Assembly: GCF_029533155.1 (NCBI RefSeq)
Contig: NZ_JAIZDB010000006.1
Coordinates: 62,001 to 126,000 of the forward strand
DNA: 64,000 nt
Reading direction: 5' to 3'
DNA from: Psychrobacillus antarcticus
GTDB taxonomy: Bacteria > Bacillota > Bacilli > Bacillales_A > Planococcaceae
Shown: positions 30,786-39,471 of the stretch, piece after piece
How positions within the stretch are numbered: the stretch's first letter is position 1
How the letters are laid out: the number at the start of each line of letters is the position of its first letter
Position numbers and translations under genes: made by a program
Notes under the pieces: model-generated
What the model saw: only the letters and a program-made list of their open reading frames with translations
What the model was told of the DNA's origin: nothing
Database searches by the model: none

Positions 30786-31502
30786 GTAAAAAAACGCCCG
30801 ATCCTTTAGGATTTAAAACTGTTTCTATTGTTTTCGAAGGGCTTTGGACAGACCTACTGCTATATAATTACCGTTTGATTTTTTAAAGATGCTGGTCGTG
30901 ACTGAAGTCACGACCAGCATCTTTTTTTCTCGGTAATCTTATGGCTATTAACTGTCCGTCGCCCTTCTACAACTTTTAGAAACGGGTTAGTTCATTTTTT
31001 GGGTAACTAGAGAAAAGATACTATCCTAATAATAGAGGAAGCTAACGAAGATGCAATTTCGTTAGCAATTCCGCTTCTTTATTTAGAGAACACTGACTAT
31101 TTCTCTTTTCTCCACTAGTAACAAACGAAATCTACTTTTTTCATCTTTCATTACACAATTTCATTCCTAAATTCAACAGACGGTTTTATTTCACATTAAC
31201 TCGGACTACTCTTCTTATCTAAGCGAGAGTCTATGCAATATCTCCTAGTTGAGTACTACTCACTTAATTGATTGTAGTGCAAGTCGGCGACTCCGGCGGG
31301 AATAGCGTTAGGTGAAGACCCCGCAGCGCAGCGAGGAGGCTGAGGCAACGCCCGCGGAGGCCAACAGGAGGTTGGTCACGAAGGCGTTGCCACACGAGGT
31401 GGCGCTCTTAGCCTTTGTACTCCGACTGGAACGGAAATCAGAAGCATTAATCTTTCTTAGAAGTTCTGTAAACCAATGTTCATGCTGTATTTTTATATGC
31501 AT
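30786..31502 (-). repeat. ~700-bp non-coding interspersed element, copy B
   Basis: Reverse-oriented counterpart of element A (1493-2190). It starts with AAAAAAACGCCCGATCCTTT, carries the perfect hairpin (30885-30924), the shared TAGAGAAAAGATACTATCC and TAACTCGGACTACTCTTC blocks, and ends with CATGCTGTATTTTTATATGC. The GC-rich core (31276-31430) differs from A in detail. One plus-strand frame through the core exists but has no ribosome site and is not conserved in A. Confidence 0.75.
30885..30924. repeat. Perfect 19-bp hairpin inside element B
   Basis: Both arms identical to those at 2052-2091 while the surrounding element has diverged; T7 follows on the plus strand. Confidence 0.85.
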
Positions 31503-31531
31503 TCTTTTAAAAAACCAAAGTTGATCTAATT

Positions 31532-32161
31532 TCAGGCCATCTTTGGTTTTCTTGTTTTTGATACGAATGGATTGTCTGTCTCCCAAAATCGATACGGGTA
31601 ATGTATAGCCTCTCCACTGTTTTCAATGCCAATTCTTGGACCAGTTGATATAGATGTTACTTGCTTCCCTTCTGCCATATACAAAGGCTTATCGGTCCAA
31701 TGTGAACCATAGTGTTCCATGGAGATAGCCATAGCTTTTGTTAGCTTTCCCGGTCCGTTCGTCCACTGTGTCATCGGAAGTCCGTTCCGCAATTGCTTCA
31801 TCAACTCTAAGCCTTCCACTGGTTCCACAGCACGAATTAGTATCGCATTAGGAATGCCAGTAGGTGCCGAAACTACATTGATGAGTGTATGAGTATGCAT
31901 TTGATACGTATAAATCAAACCTGGCTCCCCAAACATAACCTCCGTCCGCTTCGTCTTTCTATTACCAAAACTATGTGCTGCACGGTCATCTGGTCCCATA
32001 TAGGCTTCCGTTTCAACAATCTTTCCAATTAGCAACCCACTTGGATGCTCATGGACAATATAATTCCCTAATAATTGACGAGCAAGTTCTAAAGTTGGCT
32101 GCTGAAAAAAACGATTATCGATTGGTTTCAACTTAAATAAACCCCATTTTTTTCGCTTCAA
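31532..32161 (-). CDS. 3-methyladenine DNA glycosylase (AAG/MPG family)
   Basis: A 209-residue DNA repair enzyme of the MPG family, removing alkylated purines in the first step of base excision repair. Key regions: LARQLLGNYIVHE, GKIVETEAYMGPDDRAAHSF (with the catalytic Glu and the intercalating Tyr region), RTEVMFGEPGLIYTYQMHTH, and TNGPGKLTKAM, followed by TGPRIGIENSGEA. It resembles B. subtilis YxlJ in length and sequence. The start is uncertain: TTG at 32161 overlaps the upstream gene by 29 bases, and TTG at 32131 is also possible. It is probably co-transcribed with the CoA-transferase gene. Confidence 0.85.
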   Translation of the reverse strand: MKRKKWGLFKLKPIDNRFFQQPTLELARQLLGNYIVHEHPSGLLIGKIVETEAYMGPDDRAAHSFGNRKTKRTEVMFGEPGLIYTYQMHTHTLINVVSAPTGIPNAILIRAVEPVEGLELMKQLRNGLPMTQWTNGPGKLTKAMAISMEHYGSHWTDKPLYMAEGKQVTSISTGPRIGIENSGEAIHYPYRFWETDNPFVSKTRKPKMA

Positions 32162-33404
32162 ATGTTAGCTCTTCTCTAAACTTCGGATGAGCAATAGAGA
32201 TAAGCTGCTTCGCCCGCTCTGAAATTGGTTTCCCAAACATTTTAGCAACACCGTATTCCGTTACAATCATATCGACATCATTTTTAGAAGTCGATACTAC
32301 TGAGCCTGGAGTAAGACTTAGCTTTATACGTGAGATCTCATCATTTTTGGCTGTAGAAGTTATACATACAAAGCCTTTCCCTTCTTTAGCAAAACGAACA
32401 CCACGGGCGAAGTCTGCTTGTCCTCCAGTAGATGAATAGTACTTTCCAGCAACTGTTTCGGATGCACATTGCCCAAATAAGTCGACCTCGGTAGTCGCGT
32501 TAATAGAAACAATACGCTCCTCCTTAGCTATTTCTCGTGGATCATTCACAATGCTCACAGGTAAAAATTGTACAGCAGGATTATTATTAAGGAAATCATA
32601 CATTTTCTTCGATCCATGTGCAAATGTGGCAATAATCTTTCCTTTATTCGTAAACTTTTGTGTTCCATCGATGGCACCCGCTTGTACTAAGTCCACAATT
32701 CCATCGACGAACATTTCTGTATGAATACCTAAATGACGATGATTTTTTAATAAACTCACTACTGCATTTGGAATAGAACCAATTCCTATTTGTAGTGTGT
32801 CTCCATTTTTTATCGTTTCTGTCACATATTCAGCGATTTTCAAGTCCTTTTCGCCAATAGGTGCTGTAATATCCTCGAATAAAAGACGATCATTTTCAAC
32901 AAATCCAGCAATTTGGCTAATATGGATTTGATTTTGACCAAAAGTGCGAGGCATATGCTGGTTCACTTCTAATATAAATGGCACTGTACCGATAAATTCA
33001 CTCACTATATCTGCCTGTGTCCCTAAAGAAAAGTATCCGAACTCGTCCATCGGTGAAGCTACAGCCATAATCGTTGACAGATTTGTAGAGCTTCTTAATA
33101 TACGCGGCATCTCATGAAAATGATTTGGTACTAAATCTACTAATCCTTGTTGGAACTGCTTTCTGGTTGCCCCACTTAAAAAGTAGGAAACATGGTGTAG
33201 TTGCCCTGGAAAAGCAGCATTCATATACTTTCTAGATTGTAACGCGAGTAATTGATGTATTTTCACATTATTTAATTGGTGTGCTTGATCCTCTAAAATA
33301 TCCAATAATTTATGTGGTTCACCATTCGTTAGCGGAAGAATTATGTCTGCATTAGTAGGAATTAGATCAATTACCTGTTGCGCTGTTAGATGTTTGTTAT
33401 TCAT
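32133..33404 (-). CDS. Acetyl-CoA hydrolase/CoA-transferase family protein
   Basis: A 423-residue class I CoA-transferase of the Cat2/4-hydroxybutyrate CoA-transferase type. The N-terminal half has HHVSYFLSGATRKQFQQG and ASPMDEFGYFSLGTQADIVS; the C-terminal half carries the catalytic Glu in GIHTEMFVDGIVDLV, followed by FAHGSKKMYDFLNNNP and SSTGGQADFARGVRFAKEGK. It moves CoA between acetyl-CoA and a short carboxylate; the exact acid is unknown. Its ATG overlaps the TGA of the upstream P-loop kinase (ATGA), and its 3' end overlaps the glycosylase, so three genes form an operon. Confidence 0.87.
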   Translation of the reverse strand: MNNKHLTAQQVIDLIPTNADIILPLTNGEPHKLLDILEDQAHQLNNVKIHQLLALQSRKYMNAAFPGQLHHVSYFLSGATRKQFQQGLVDLVPNHFHEMPRILRSSTNLSTIMAVASPMDEFGYFSLGTQADIVSEFIGTVPFILEVNQHMPRTFGQNQIHISQIAGFVENDRLLFEDITAPIGEKDLKIAEYVTETIKNGDTLQIGIGSIPNAVVSLLKNHRHLGIHTEMFVDGIVDLVQAGAIDGTQKFTNKGKIIATFAHGSKKMYDFLNNNPAVQFLPVSIVNDPREIAKEERIVSINATTEVDLFGQCASETVAGKYYSSTGGQADFARGVRFAKEGKGFVCITSTAKNDEISRIKLSLTPGSVVSTSKNDVDMIVTEYGVAKMFGKPISERAKQLISIAHPKFREELTFEAKKMGFI

Positions 33405-33958
33405 GTTGTTATACCCCTATGGTGATCCATATTTTTAATAATTGGTGCGGTCATTAGAAATCCTTCAACTTCTTTCGGATTTCGTAAAATACATATATCA
33501 GTATTTTTTACTTTTCTTAATATGTCGAGTGTATGTGGGCGTACATCCTTCGGAAAACGCCATACCCATTTAGCAAATTCCACGTCCATTTTTTCCTTAC
33601 AGCCCGGTGCCATATCCGGACGTGTTTTGCCGCGATAAATCCATGCCCTTTTGAAAACTCTATACGTGCATAGTACTTTTGAGAAATCCAAAAACACGAT
33701 CAAATCTGCATAGGATGCTCGTAACTCTAATGTCGAGTCAAAATTTCCATCTATGATCCATTTATCTTTTTTAAGTTCCCCTTTAATCTTTTCGCGAAAT
33801 TCTGGCTTTGCTGTAGGAACCCAACCTTCGTTCCAAAAGAGTGCATCTAGATGGATTAAAGGCAAATCCCATCTATCAGACAATCGTTTGGATAATGTAG
33901 ATTTACCTGCCCCGCTTGAACCAATGATGAGTATACGTTTATGTTTTAACTGATACAT
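33401..33958 (-). CDS. P-loop kinase-like protein (adenylate kinase / FlaR-like)
   Basis: A 185-residue small P-loop protein related to those annotated as topology modulation protein FlaR. Walker A is ILIIGSSGAGKST near residue 10; the lid region holds DGNFDSTLELRASYADLIVF and RVFKRAWIYRGKTRPDM. The fold is that of adenylate/shikimate-type kinases and the substrate is unknown. ATG 33958 was chosen because AAAGGGGG precedes it; an upstream in-frame start has no site. It is the first gene of a three-gene overlapping operon with the CoA-transferase and the glycosylase. Confidence 0.8.
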   Translation of the reverse strand: MYQLKHKRILIIGSSGAGKSTLSKRLSDRWDLPLIHLDALFWNEGWVPTAKPEFREKIKGELKKDKWIIDGNFDSTLELRASYADLIVFLDFSKVLCTYRVFKRAWIYRGKTRPDMAPGCKEKMDVEFAKWVWRFPKDVRPHTLDILRKVKNTDICILRNPKEVEGFLMTAPIIKNMDHHRGITT

Positions 33959-34059
33959 CCTCTGCCCCCTTTGTATTGCCACTCTTCATTTTACTATGTT
34001 TTCATCCTGAGGCAAAACAAAAACCTGCTCCTCCCAAGGAACAGGTTCTGGTTCTGATT

Positions 34060-35262
34060 CTATTCTAATTCTGTTTGTTTTGTTTCTGTACCGAGGAATA
34101 TTACCGCTAGTACGCCAATCACAATAGCAACACAGAAAATACCAAAGATTAAACCCATATCATACCCAGTTGTTACCATTGTTCCAACTAATAACGGACC
34201 TAATATTCCTCCCACTCGCCCAACTGCAGCCGCCATTCCAGAGCCAGTTGCACGAATAACTGTTGGATATTGTTCAGGTGAGTATGCATATAATGCACCC
34301 CAAGCCCCTAAGTTAAAGAATGATAATAGTATTCCAGAAAGCATTAGTAATCCCGTACTTTCCGCAGACCCAAATACTAACGCACTAGCCGCAGTTCCCA
34401 ATAAATAAGTAACTAATACAAATTTACGCCCTGCCCTCTCGATTAACCACGCTGCAGAGAAATAACCTGGTAATTGAGCAATGGTCATGATCAATACGTA
34501 TTCAAAGCTTTTAATAAGGGTGAATCCTTTAATGACCATTACACTTGGTAGCCATAGGAACATTCCGTAATAGGAAAACACAACTGTAAACCATACAATC
34601 CATAACATTAGCGTTCGCTTTGCATATTTCTTTGACCAAACTTCACTCATGTTTTGAATAATGCTTCTAGATTCCGATTTTTTTTCCGTAAATTTCGGGG
34701 AATCAGGTAATTTTAAACGTAAATAAATGGCATAAAAGGCTGGTAAAGCTGTGATAATTAAGGCAAGTCTCCAACCGTAATTAGGAATAATAAAATAGGC
34801 AATGAGAGCAGAAATAATCCATCCTGCTGCCCAAAAACTTTCTAATAGGACAACTACTCTTCCACGTTCTTTCGCTTCCACACTCTCAGAAACTAATGTA
34901 GATGCTACTGGAAGTTCTCCTCCTAGTCCCATTCCTACAAAGAATCTTAACAATAAAAATGCTGCAAGTGTCGTTGTAAGAGCGGATAATCCACTTGCAA
35001 TAGAAAACATTAAAAGAGTAATCATGAATATTTTCTTTCGTCCGACTTTATCTGCTAGCACTCCAAATACGAGGGCACCTACTGCCATCCCTATAGAATT
35101 GACACTTCCGACCCATCCCATTTGTCCTGGAGTTAAATTCCAATCTATCGCTAAGGCTGCAATGACAAATGATAGAATTCCAACGTCCATTGCATCGAAC
35201 ATCCATGCAAGCCCTGCTATCCCCAATAGTTTATTTTTGGATATCGTTTTTTGTTCTTTCAT
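34060..35262 (-). CDS. niaP: Nicotinate/niacin MFS transporter NiaP
   Basis: A 400-residue major facilitator with 12 helices, strikingly similar to B. subtilis NiaP in sequence and length: MKEQKTISKNKLLGIAGLAW at the start, GMGLGGELPVASTLVSE in the middle and TETKQTELE at the end. It imports nicotinate for NAD synthesis. ATG 35262 is chosen because it aligns with the NiaP start, although AGGAG is 14 bases away; GTG 35277 is an alternative. The promoter TTGTAA-17-TATACT (35346-35318) is followed by a perfect 16-base dyad at 35284-35299, a possible NiaR repressor site. Divergent from thrC. Confidence 0.88.
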   Translation of the reverse strand: MKEQKTISKNKLLGIAGLAWMFDAMDVGILSFVIAALAIDWNLTPGQMGWVGSVNSIGMAVGALVFGVLADKVGRKKIFMITLLMFSIASGLSALTTTLAAFLLLRFFVGMGLGGELPVASTLVSESVEAKERGRVVVLLESFWAAGWIISALIAYFIIPNYGWRLALIITALPAFYAIYLRLKLPDSPKFTEKKSESRSIIQNMSEVWSKKYAKRTLMLWIVWFTVVFSYYGMFLWLPSVMVIKGFTLIKSFEYVLIMTIAQLPGYFSAAWLIERAGRKFVLVTYLLGTAASALVFGSAESTGLLMLSGILLSFFNLGAWGALYAYSPEQYPTVIRATGSGMAAAVGRVGGILGPLLVGTMVTTGYDMGLIFGIFCVAIVIGVLAVIFLGTETKQTELE

Positions 35263-35283
35263 AACTTTAGATTTCACTCCTGT

Positions 35284-35299
35284 CTTTACAGCTGTAAAG
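35284..35299. promoter_or_regulatory. Perfect dyad in the niaP leader
   Basis: CTTTACAGCTGTAAAG is its own reverse complement and lies between the niaP transcription start and the ATG. NiaP is NiaR-controlled in Bacillus, so this is a candidate NiaR operator acting by roadblock; the assignment is inference. Confidence 0.5.
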
Positions 35300-35317
35300 T
35301 TTTTAGTTTACTTGTTT

Positions 35318-35346
35318 AGTATACGCATGAAACTTCAAACTTACAA
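35318..35346 (-). promoter_or_regulatory. niaP promoter
   Basis: Minus strand TTGTAA (35346-35341), 17 bases, TATACT (35323-35318). Confidence 0.6.
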
Positions 35347-35359
35347 TATAAATTTCACC

Positions 35360-35388
35360 TTGTTTTTTACACTTTATTAGAGTAAAAT
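35360..35388 (+). promoter_or_regulatory. thrC-thrB promoter
   Basis: TTGTTT (35360-35365), 17 bases, TAAAAT (35383-35388), 57 bases before the thrC ATG and back to back with the niaP promoter. Confidence 0.5.
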
Positions 35389-35444
35389 GTCCTTTATACA
35401 CACACATATGTTTGTTCAAGAAGAACAGAAAGGCGGAATACATC

Positions 35445-36503
35445 ATGGCTTGGCAAGGACTAATTGAAGAATATAAAGAGTTTTTACCAGTAACAGAGAA
35501 AACACCTAAATTGACTTTACTGGAGGGTAATACGCCTCTTATTAAGCTAGAAAATTTATCTAAAGAATTAGGTATCGAATTATATGTGAAGATAGAAGGA
35601 GCAAATCCTACTGGATCTTTTAAAGATAGAGGCATGGTTTTTGCGGTTGCAAAAGCAAAAGAAGAAGGAAGTAAAGCAGTTATTTGTGCTTCTACAGGAA
35701 ATACTTCTGCTGCCGCTGCTGCTTATGCAGCTCGCGCGGGCATGCGAGCAGTTATTGTTATACCGGAAGGAAAAGTAGCTGCTGGAAAGTTAGCTCAAGC
35801 ATATATGTACGGAGCAGAGGTCATTCAAATAGAAGGAAACTTCGATGTGGCACTTGAAATGGTTCGTGCAATTAGTGAAACTTCCCCTATTACTCTAGTG
35901 AATTCTGTTAATCCATATCGTATTGAAGGTCAAAAGACAGCAGCCTTTGAAATTTGCGATGTGTTAGGTAGCGCACCAGACTATCTAGCAATACCAGTCG
36001 GAAACGCGGGTAATATTACTGCCTACTGGAAAGGGTTTAAAGAATATAACGAGAAAAAACAAACAGGTCTTCCTAAAATATTTGGCTTTGAAGCTGAGGG
36101 TTCAGCCGCTATCGTACAAGGAAAACCTATCGAATTTCCCGAAACAATTGCTACTGCAATTCGTATCGGTAATCCCGCAAGCTGGAAAGGCGCAGAAGCA
36201 GCGCGCGATGAGTCTAACGGTGTGATCGAAGCTGTAACTGACGATGAAATTATCGAAGCATACAAACTAATTGCAAGCAGAGAAGGTATCTTCGCAGAAC
36301 CAGGCTCATGTGCTTCCATCGCAGGTCTATTGCGTTCTGTCAAAGAAGGAAAAATTAAAGCAGGAAGCAAAGTAGTCGCAGTACTAACTGGTAACGGTTT
36401 AAAAGATCCACAAACTGCAATCGACGTAAAAGTTGCGGAGCCACATAAAATTGAAAGTAATGCACCAGCTCTTAGCGCATTTATAGAGGAGGTGCTAGCG
36501 TAA
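35445..36503 (+). CDS. thrC: Threonine synthase
   Basis: A 352-residue PLP enzyme converting O-phosphohomoserine to threonine. Fold type II features: [20 protein letters not shown], the PLP lysine in [14 protein letters not shown], the phosphate-binding [16 protein letters not shown] region, the [14 protein letters not shown] glycine loop and the C-terminal [15 protein letters not shown] 35445 follows AAAGGCGG; an upstream start adds unrelated residues. It overlaps thrB by TAATG, so the pair is co-translated. No hom gene (homoserine dehydrogenase), which often precedes them, is adjacent. Confidence 0.95.
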   Translation: MAWQGLIEEYKEFLPVTEKTPKLTLLEGNTPLIKLENLSKELGIELYVKIEGANPTGSFKDRGMVFAVAKAKEEGSKAVICASTGNTSAAAAAYAARAGMRAVIVIPEGKVAAGKLAQAYMYGAEVIQIEGNFDVALEMVRAISETSPITLVNSVNPYRIEGQKTAAFEICDVLGSAPDYLAIPVGNAGNITAYWKGFKEYNEKKQTGLPKIFGFEAEGSAAIVQGKPIEFPETIATAIRIGNPASWKGAEAARDESNGVIEAVTDDEIIEAYKLIASREGIFAEPGSCASIAGLLRSVKEGKIKAGSKVVAVLTGNGLKDPQTAIDVKVAEPHKIESNAPALSAFIEEVLA

Positions 36504-37414
36504 TGGTTTGGTGTATTTCAATACCAGCAAGTACTGCGAACCTTGGACCGGGATTTGACTCCATTGGCATTGCACTAGATAAGTATTTAGAACTTGAAGT
36601 AGAGTTAGCGTCCGATTGGAAAATCATTAACCTGTCAAGTAATCTTCCGGACGTGCCAAACCCACTGGATCATTTGATCGTACAAGCTGCGGAAAAAACT
36701 GCGGAGTTACACGGTTTTTCCCTACCACCGTGTTTAGTGCGAGTGAAGAGTCAAATCCCACTAGCACGTGGTATGGGAAGCAGTGCTTCTGCCATAGTCG
36801 CGGGAGTAGAATTAGCCAATCAAATCATGGAACTACAGCTCACTGACCAGGACAAATTAAAAGTGGCAACGCTTATGGAGGGACATCCTGACAATGCAGC
36901 AGCTTCCATTTACGGTGGCTTTACGATCTCCTCTAATGCAGAAAATGGAGAAATAAATGTATTTCATGCAAATCATATCGAGGCTTCATTTGTGCTATTT
37001 ATCCCAAACTTCGAGTTAAAAACAGCAAAGGCTAGACAAGCACTGCCAGATACTTATACTCGTCGAGAAGCAGCACAAGCAAGTGCAACTGCAAACTTGT
37101 TAACTGCAGCTTTTCTCTCACAACAATTTGAACAAGCTGGAGCTTATATGGAACAGGACTTATTTCACGAGCCATACCGACTCGATTTGATTCCACAGAG
37201 TAAGGATATAAAAATTTTCGCTAAAAACGCAGGTGCATATGGTACTTGTATTAGTGGAGCAGGTCCTACCCTACTCTCACTTGTTGAAAAAGGAACAGAA
37301 GAGGAATTCATTTGTAAGTTAAAAGGACATTTCACTGATTTCGACATCGTTGCAATACCAATGAATCGTACAGGTATTGTTGTTACGATAAAAGATACGG
37401 AGAGCGCCCACTAA
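36503..37414 (+). CDS. thrB: Homoserine kinase
   Basis: A 303-residue GHMP kinase that phosphorylates homoserine, making the substrate of ThrC. Motifs: IPASTANLGPGFDSIGIALD (motif 1), the ATP loop PLARGMGSSASAIVAG, and the C-terminal AYGTCISGAGPTLLSL. Its ATG overlaps the thrC stop (TAATG) and GAGGAGGTG within thrC supplies the ribosome site. A shared hairpin terminator follows at 37451. Confidence 0.95.
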   Translation: MVWCISIPASTANLGPGFDSIGIALDKYLELEVELASDWKIINLSSNLPDVPNPLDHLIVQAAEKTAELHGFSLPPCLVRVKSQIPLARGMGSSASAIVAGVELANQIMELQLTDQDKLKVATLMEGHPDNAAASIYGGFTISSNAENGEINVFHANHIEASFVLFIPNFELKTAKARQALPDTYTRREAAQASATANLLTAAFLSQQFEQAGAYMEQDLFHEPYRLDLIPQSKDIKIFAKNAGAYGTCISGAGPTLLSLVEKGTEEEFICKLKGHFTDFDIVAIPMNRTGIVVTIKDTESAH

Positions 37415-37450
37415 GGGAAATTCCCGTAAATTAGAGTTGTATTATACGTA

Positions 37451-37492
37451 AAAAGGCAGCGCAACCTTCAAACGAAGTTGCACTGCCTTTTA
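37451..37492. terminator. Bidirectional terminator between thrB and zupT
   Basis: Stem AAAAGGCAGCGCAAC / GTTGCACTGCCTTTT with one mismatch and an 11-base loop between convergent genes. Confidence 0.8.
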
Positions 37493-37495
37493 TTA

Positions 37496-38305
37496 TTAAG
37501 CTAGTAGAACAAGACTTAGAGCCATTACTGCCATTCCTGCAACGAGTCCGTAAATAGATGAATGGGTTTCATCATATTTTTTTGCTGCTGGTAATAATTC
37601 ATCTAAAGAAATAAAGACCATAATCCCCGCTACTCCAGCAAATATTACTCCAAACGCGACTCCATTTAAATATGGCATCAATACTAAATAAGCAACAAAC
37701 GCTCCAACTGGTTCAGCTAAGCCAGACAAGAAAGATAACTTAAAGGCTTTCTTCCGACTACCAGTTGCATAGTATATAGGTACTGCTACTGCAATTCCTT
37801 CTGGTATATTGTGAATAGCTACTGCAATCGCAATTGCAATCCCCAAATCGGGATCTTGTAGAGCAGATGCAAAGGTCGCTATTCCCTCTGGAAAATTGTG
37901 AATTCCTATTGCCAATGCTGTGAAAACACCCATTTTCATGAGTTTTGTCTGCTCTGCATTGCTTATTTTGACATCCATATCTTCTACACTTTTTACTTCA
38001 TGTGGGTTACCAAGACTAGGTATTAATCGGTCGATTACCGCAATTACGAACATCCCGCCGAAAAAACCAACTAATGTCATCCAATAACCGTTAGTCTCTC
38101 CAAGTTCTGCAACGAGAGAATCCTTAGCTTTCACAAATATCTCTACCAAGGATACATAAATCATAACTCCTGCTGAGAAACCTAATGCAACGGATAAAAA
38201 TTTAGTATTTGTGCGAGATGTCAATAATGAAAGTAGACTACCAATCCCAGTTGCAAGACCAGCAAATAATGTAAGTAACAAAGCAAAGGCTACATTTCCA
38301 TCCAT
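37496..38305 (-). CDS. zupT: ZIP-family divalent metal transporter ZupT
   Basis: A 269-residue ZIP transporter with eight helices, importing Zn2+, Fe2+ or Mn2+. The two metal-site helices carry GIHNFPEGIATFASAL and AIHNIPEGIAVAVPI, the paired HNxPEG motifs of the GufA/ZupT subfamily. The opening ALLLTLFAGLATGIGSLLSL and the intracellular loop with DMDVKISNAEQT fit. Ribosome site is weak (GTTGGG). The following 325 bases are empty. Metal preference is unknown. Confidence 0.9.
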   Translation of the reverse strand: MDGNVAFALLLTLFAGLATGIGSLLSLLTSRTNTKFLSVALGFSAGVMIYVSLVEIFVKAKDSLVAELGETNGYWMTLVGFFGGMFVIAVIDRLIPSLGNPHEVKSVEDMDVKISNAEQTKLMKMGVFTALAIGIHNFPEGIATFASALQDPDLGIAIAIAVAIHNIPEGIAVAVPIYYATGSRKKAFKLSFLSGLAEPVGAFVAYLVLMPYLNGVAFGVIFAGVAGIMVFISLDELLPAAKKYDETHSSIYGLVAGMAVMALSLVLLA

Positions 38306-38630
38306 TGACCCAACTTCTTTCTATTTATCGATTTTCATTTATTATACGCAAAATGTTTCCTTTACGCAACTCTTTTCAACTAGTGAAAATATAAATTTTT
38401 TAATTTGGAAATTTTCACGTTTCTTATCAATTGGAAAGCCAACACCCCTCCTTTAATATCTTCCCCAAGTGACCTAGGTTTAACCTATTTTTGCGATAAG
38501 TCGATTTATAGATCCGAATGCCTTCTATCTTTTTTATAAAATGCTTTAACAAATGAAAAAACACTGGAAGAAGTGTACGACACTTAATCCAATGCTGATT
38601 TTTTATAAAGCCTTCATTGCTACTCTTATT
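38306..38630. other. Empty intergenic region
   Basis: About 325 bases between zupT and the HmoA-like gene. Promoter DNA of zupT is expected at its lower end; I see no frame, strong hairpin or repeat. Confidence 0.5.
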
Positions 38631-38963
38631 CTATTCCACGACAGTGTAACTACCATGCTCCATAGCAATTACATACTCAGGTTGTGGTGGTTTTCCACCG
38701 TGCTCTTTAATTTTATTTTTATGTCCCGCAATATGCTCTGGACTCTTTTCCCATGCTTTCCAAGCCTCTTCTGATTCCCAACGAACTATCATTAATACTT
38801 CTTCTTCACCACGACGAACATTTTTCACTAATAGTTCGCGCCCTATAAAACCTTCACGCTGTTCAATTAATGTTGGACCTTGATCAGGTTTTTTCTTAAA
38901 ACGTTCAATAATTTTATCTGCGTTACCTTCAGTCACTGTCCACTTACGAATTTGCACTAACAT
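38631..38963 (-). CDS. HmoA-like heme-degrading monooxygenase (ABM domain)
   Basis: A 110-residue ferredoxin-like (ABM) protein resembling B. subtilis HmoA: MLVQIRKWTVTEGNADKIIE, EQREGFIGRELLVKNVRRGE, EVLMIVRWESEEAWKAWEKS and PEHIAGHKNK. HmoA opens heme to free iron in the cytoplasm; the WESEEAWKAWEKSPEHIAGH helix carries the usual heme-contact region. The second ATG (38963) is chosen because GGAGG is 7 bases before it. Located 2 kb from the Fur-controlled YclNOPQ operon, it fits an iron-acquisition role, but no Fur box was found at its own start. Confidence 0.82.
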   Translation of the reverse strand: MLVQIRKWTVTEGNADKIIERFKKKPDQGPTLIEQREGFIGRELLVKNVRRGEEEVLMIVRWESEEAWKAWEKSPEHIAGHKNKIKEHGGKPPQPEYVIAMEHGSYTVVE

Positions 38964-39007
38964 TTCCATTCCTCCATTTTAAATCTATCTTTATGATATT
39001 CTCTTTT

Positions 39008-39364
39008 TTAGCTTTCCGTATCAATTGGCTTGTCTTCATTAATAATCTCTTGAGTTGTTTCTTCTACTTCATATAATTCAAATAACTGCGAAAACTCTTC
39101 CATAAGCATTTCTACCGCTTTCAATTCACCCACTATGATTGGATTAATCGATTGTAATTCGGGAGTTTCTAGTTGTTTCTTTAATGCTATAGATTTCATA
39201 TTCATCATATCATAAAACGCTAATGCTCTCCCACGTCGGAACGTTTTAGCACCATGTCTTTTTTCTTTGCCATCTACTTTTTCTGGTCTTCCTCTACGTT
39301 GTCCTTCATGATGATTTTCGTCACGACGATTATGTCTACCTCGAGGATGTGATTCACTTCTCAT
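39008..39364 (-). CDS. Small basic/coiled-coil protein behind a GTATAC operator array
   Basis: A 118-residue protein of unknown family. The first 45 residues are strongly basic and histidine-rich (PRGRHNRRDENHHEGQRRGR), the middle is KTFRRGRALAFYDMMNMKSI, and the rest forms two acidic helices (LKAVEMLMEEFSQLFELYEV). I recall similar short Bacillales proteins with the TFRRGRAxAF core, without known function. The shape (basic tail, helical hairpin) suits a nucleic-acid-binding or regulatory protein. AAAGGAGGAG precedes the ATG and directly abuts five GTATAC boxes (39381-39431), so it is tightly regulated, perhaps by itself. Confidence 0.65.
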   Translation of the reverse strand: MRSESHPRGRHNRRDENHHEGQRRGRPEKVDGKEKRHGAKTFRRGRALAFYDMMNMKSIALKKQLETPELQSINPIIVGELKAVEMLMEEFSQLFELYEVEETTQEIINEDKPIDTES

Positions 39365-39380
39365 ATAAAACTCCTCCTTT

Positions 39381-39431
39381 GTATACGTTTGTATACGTTT
39401 GTATACGATTTAAATGTATACAAACGTATAC
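39381..39431. promoter_or_regulatory. Five-box GTATAC operator array
   Basis: GTATAC at 39381, 39391, 39401, 39416 and 39426: spacing 10, 10, 15, 10. GTATACGTTTGTATAC (39391-39406) and GTATACAAACGTATAC (39416-39431) are exact reverse complements around a 9-base centre. A -35 TTGACT lies at 39441-39436 on the minus strand and the boxes themselves supply TATAC-type -10 sequences, so binding would exclude polymerase. Confidence 0.75.
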
Positions 39432-39471
39432 ATTTAGTCAATTTATAAAGCTAAAATTATCTAAGGTAAAA

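Noticed and set aside
34802-35380. 192-codon frame antisense to niaP
   Set aside because: niaP is strongly conserved in the opposite frame. The antisense frame also runs through both divergent promoters.
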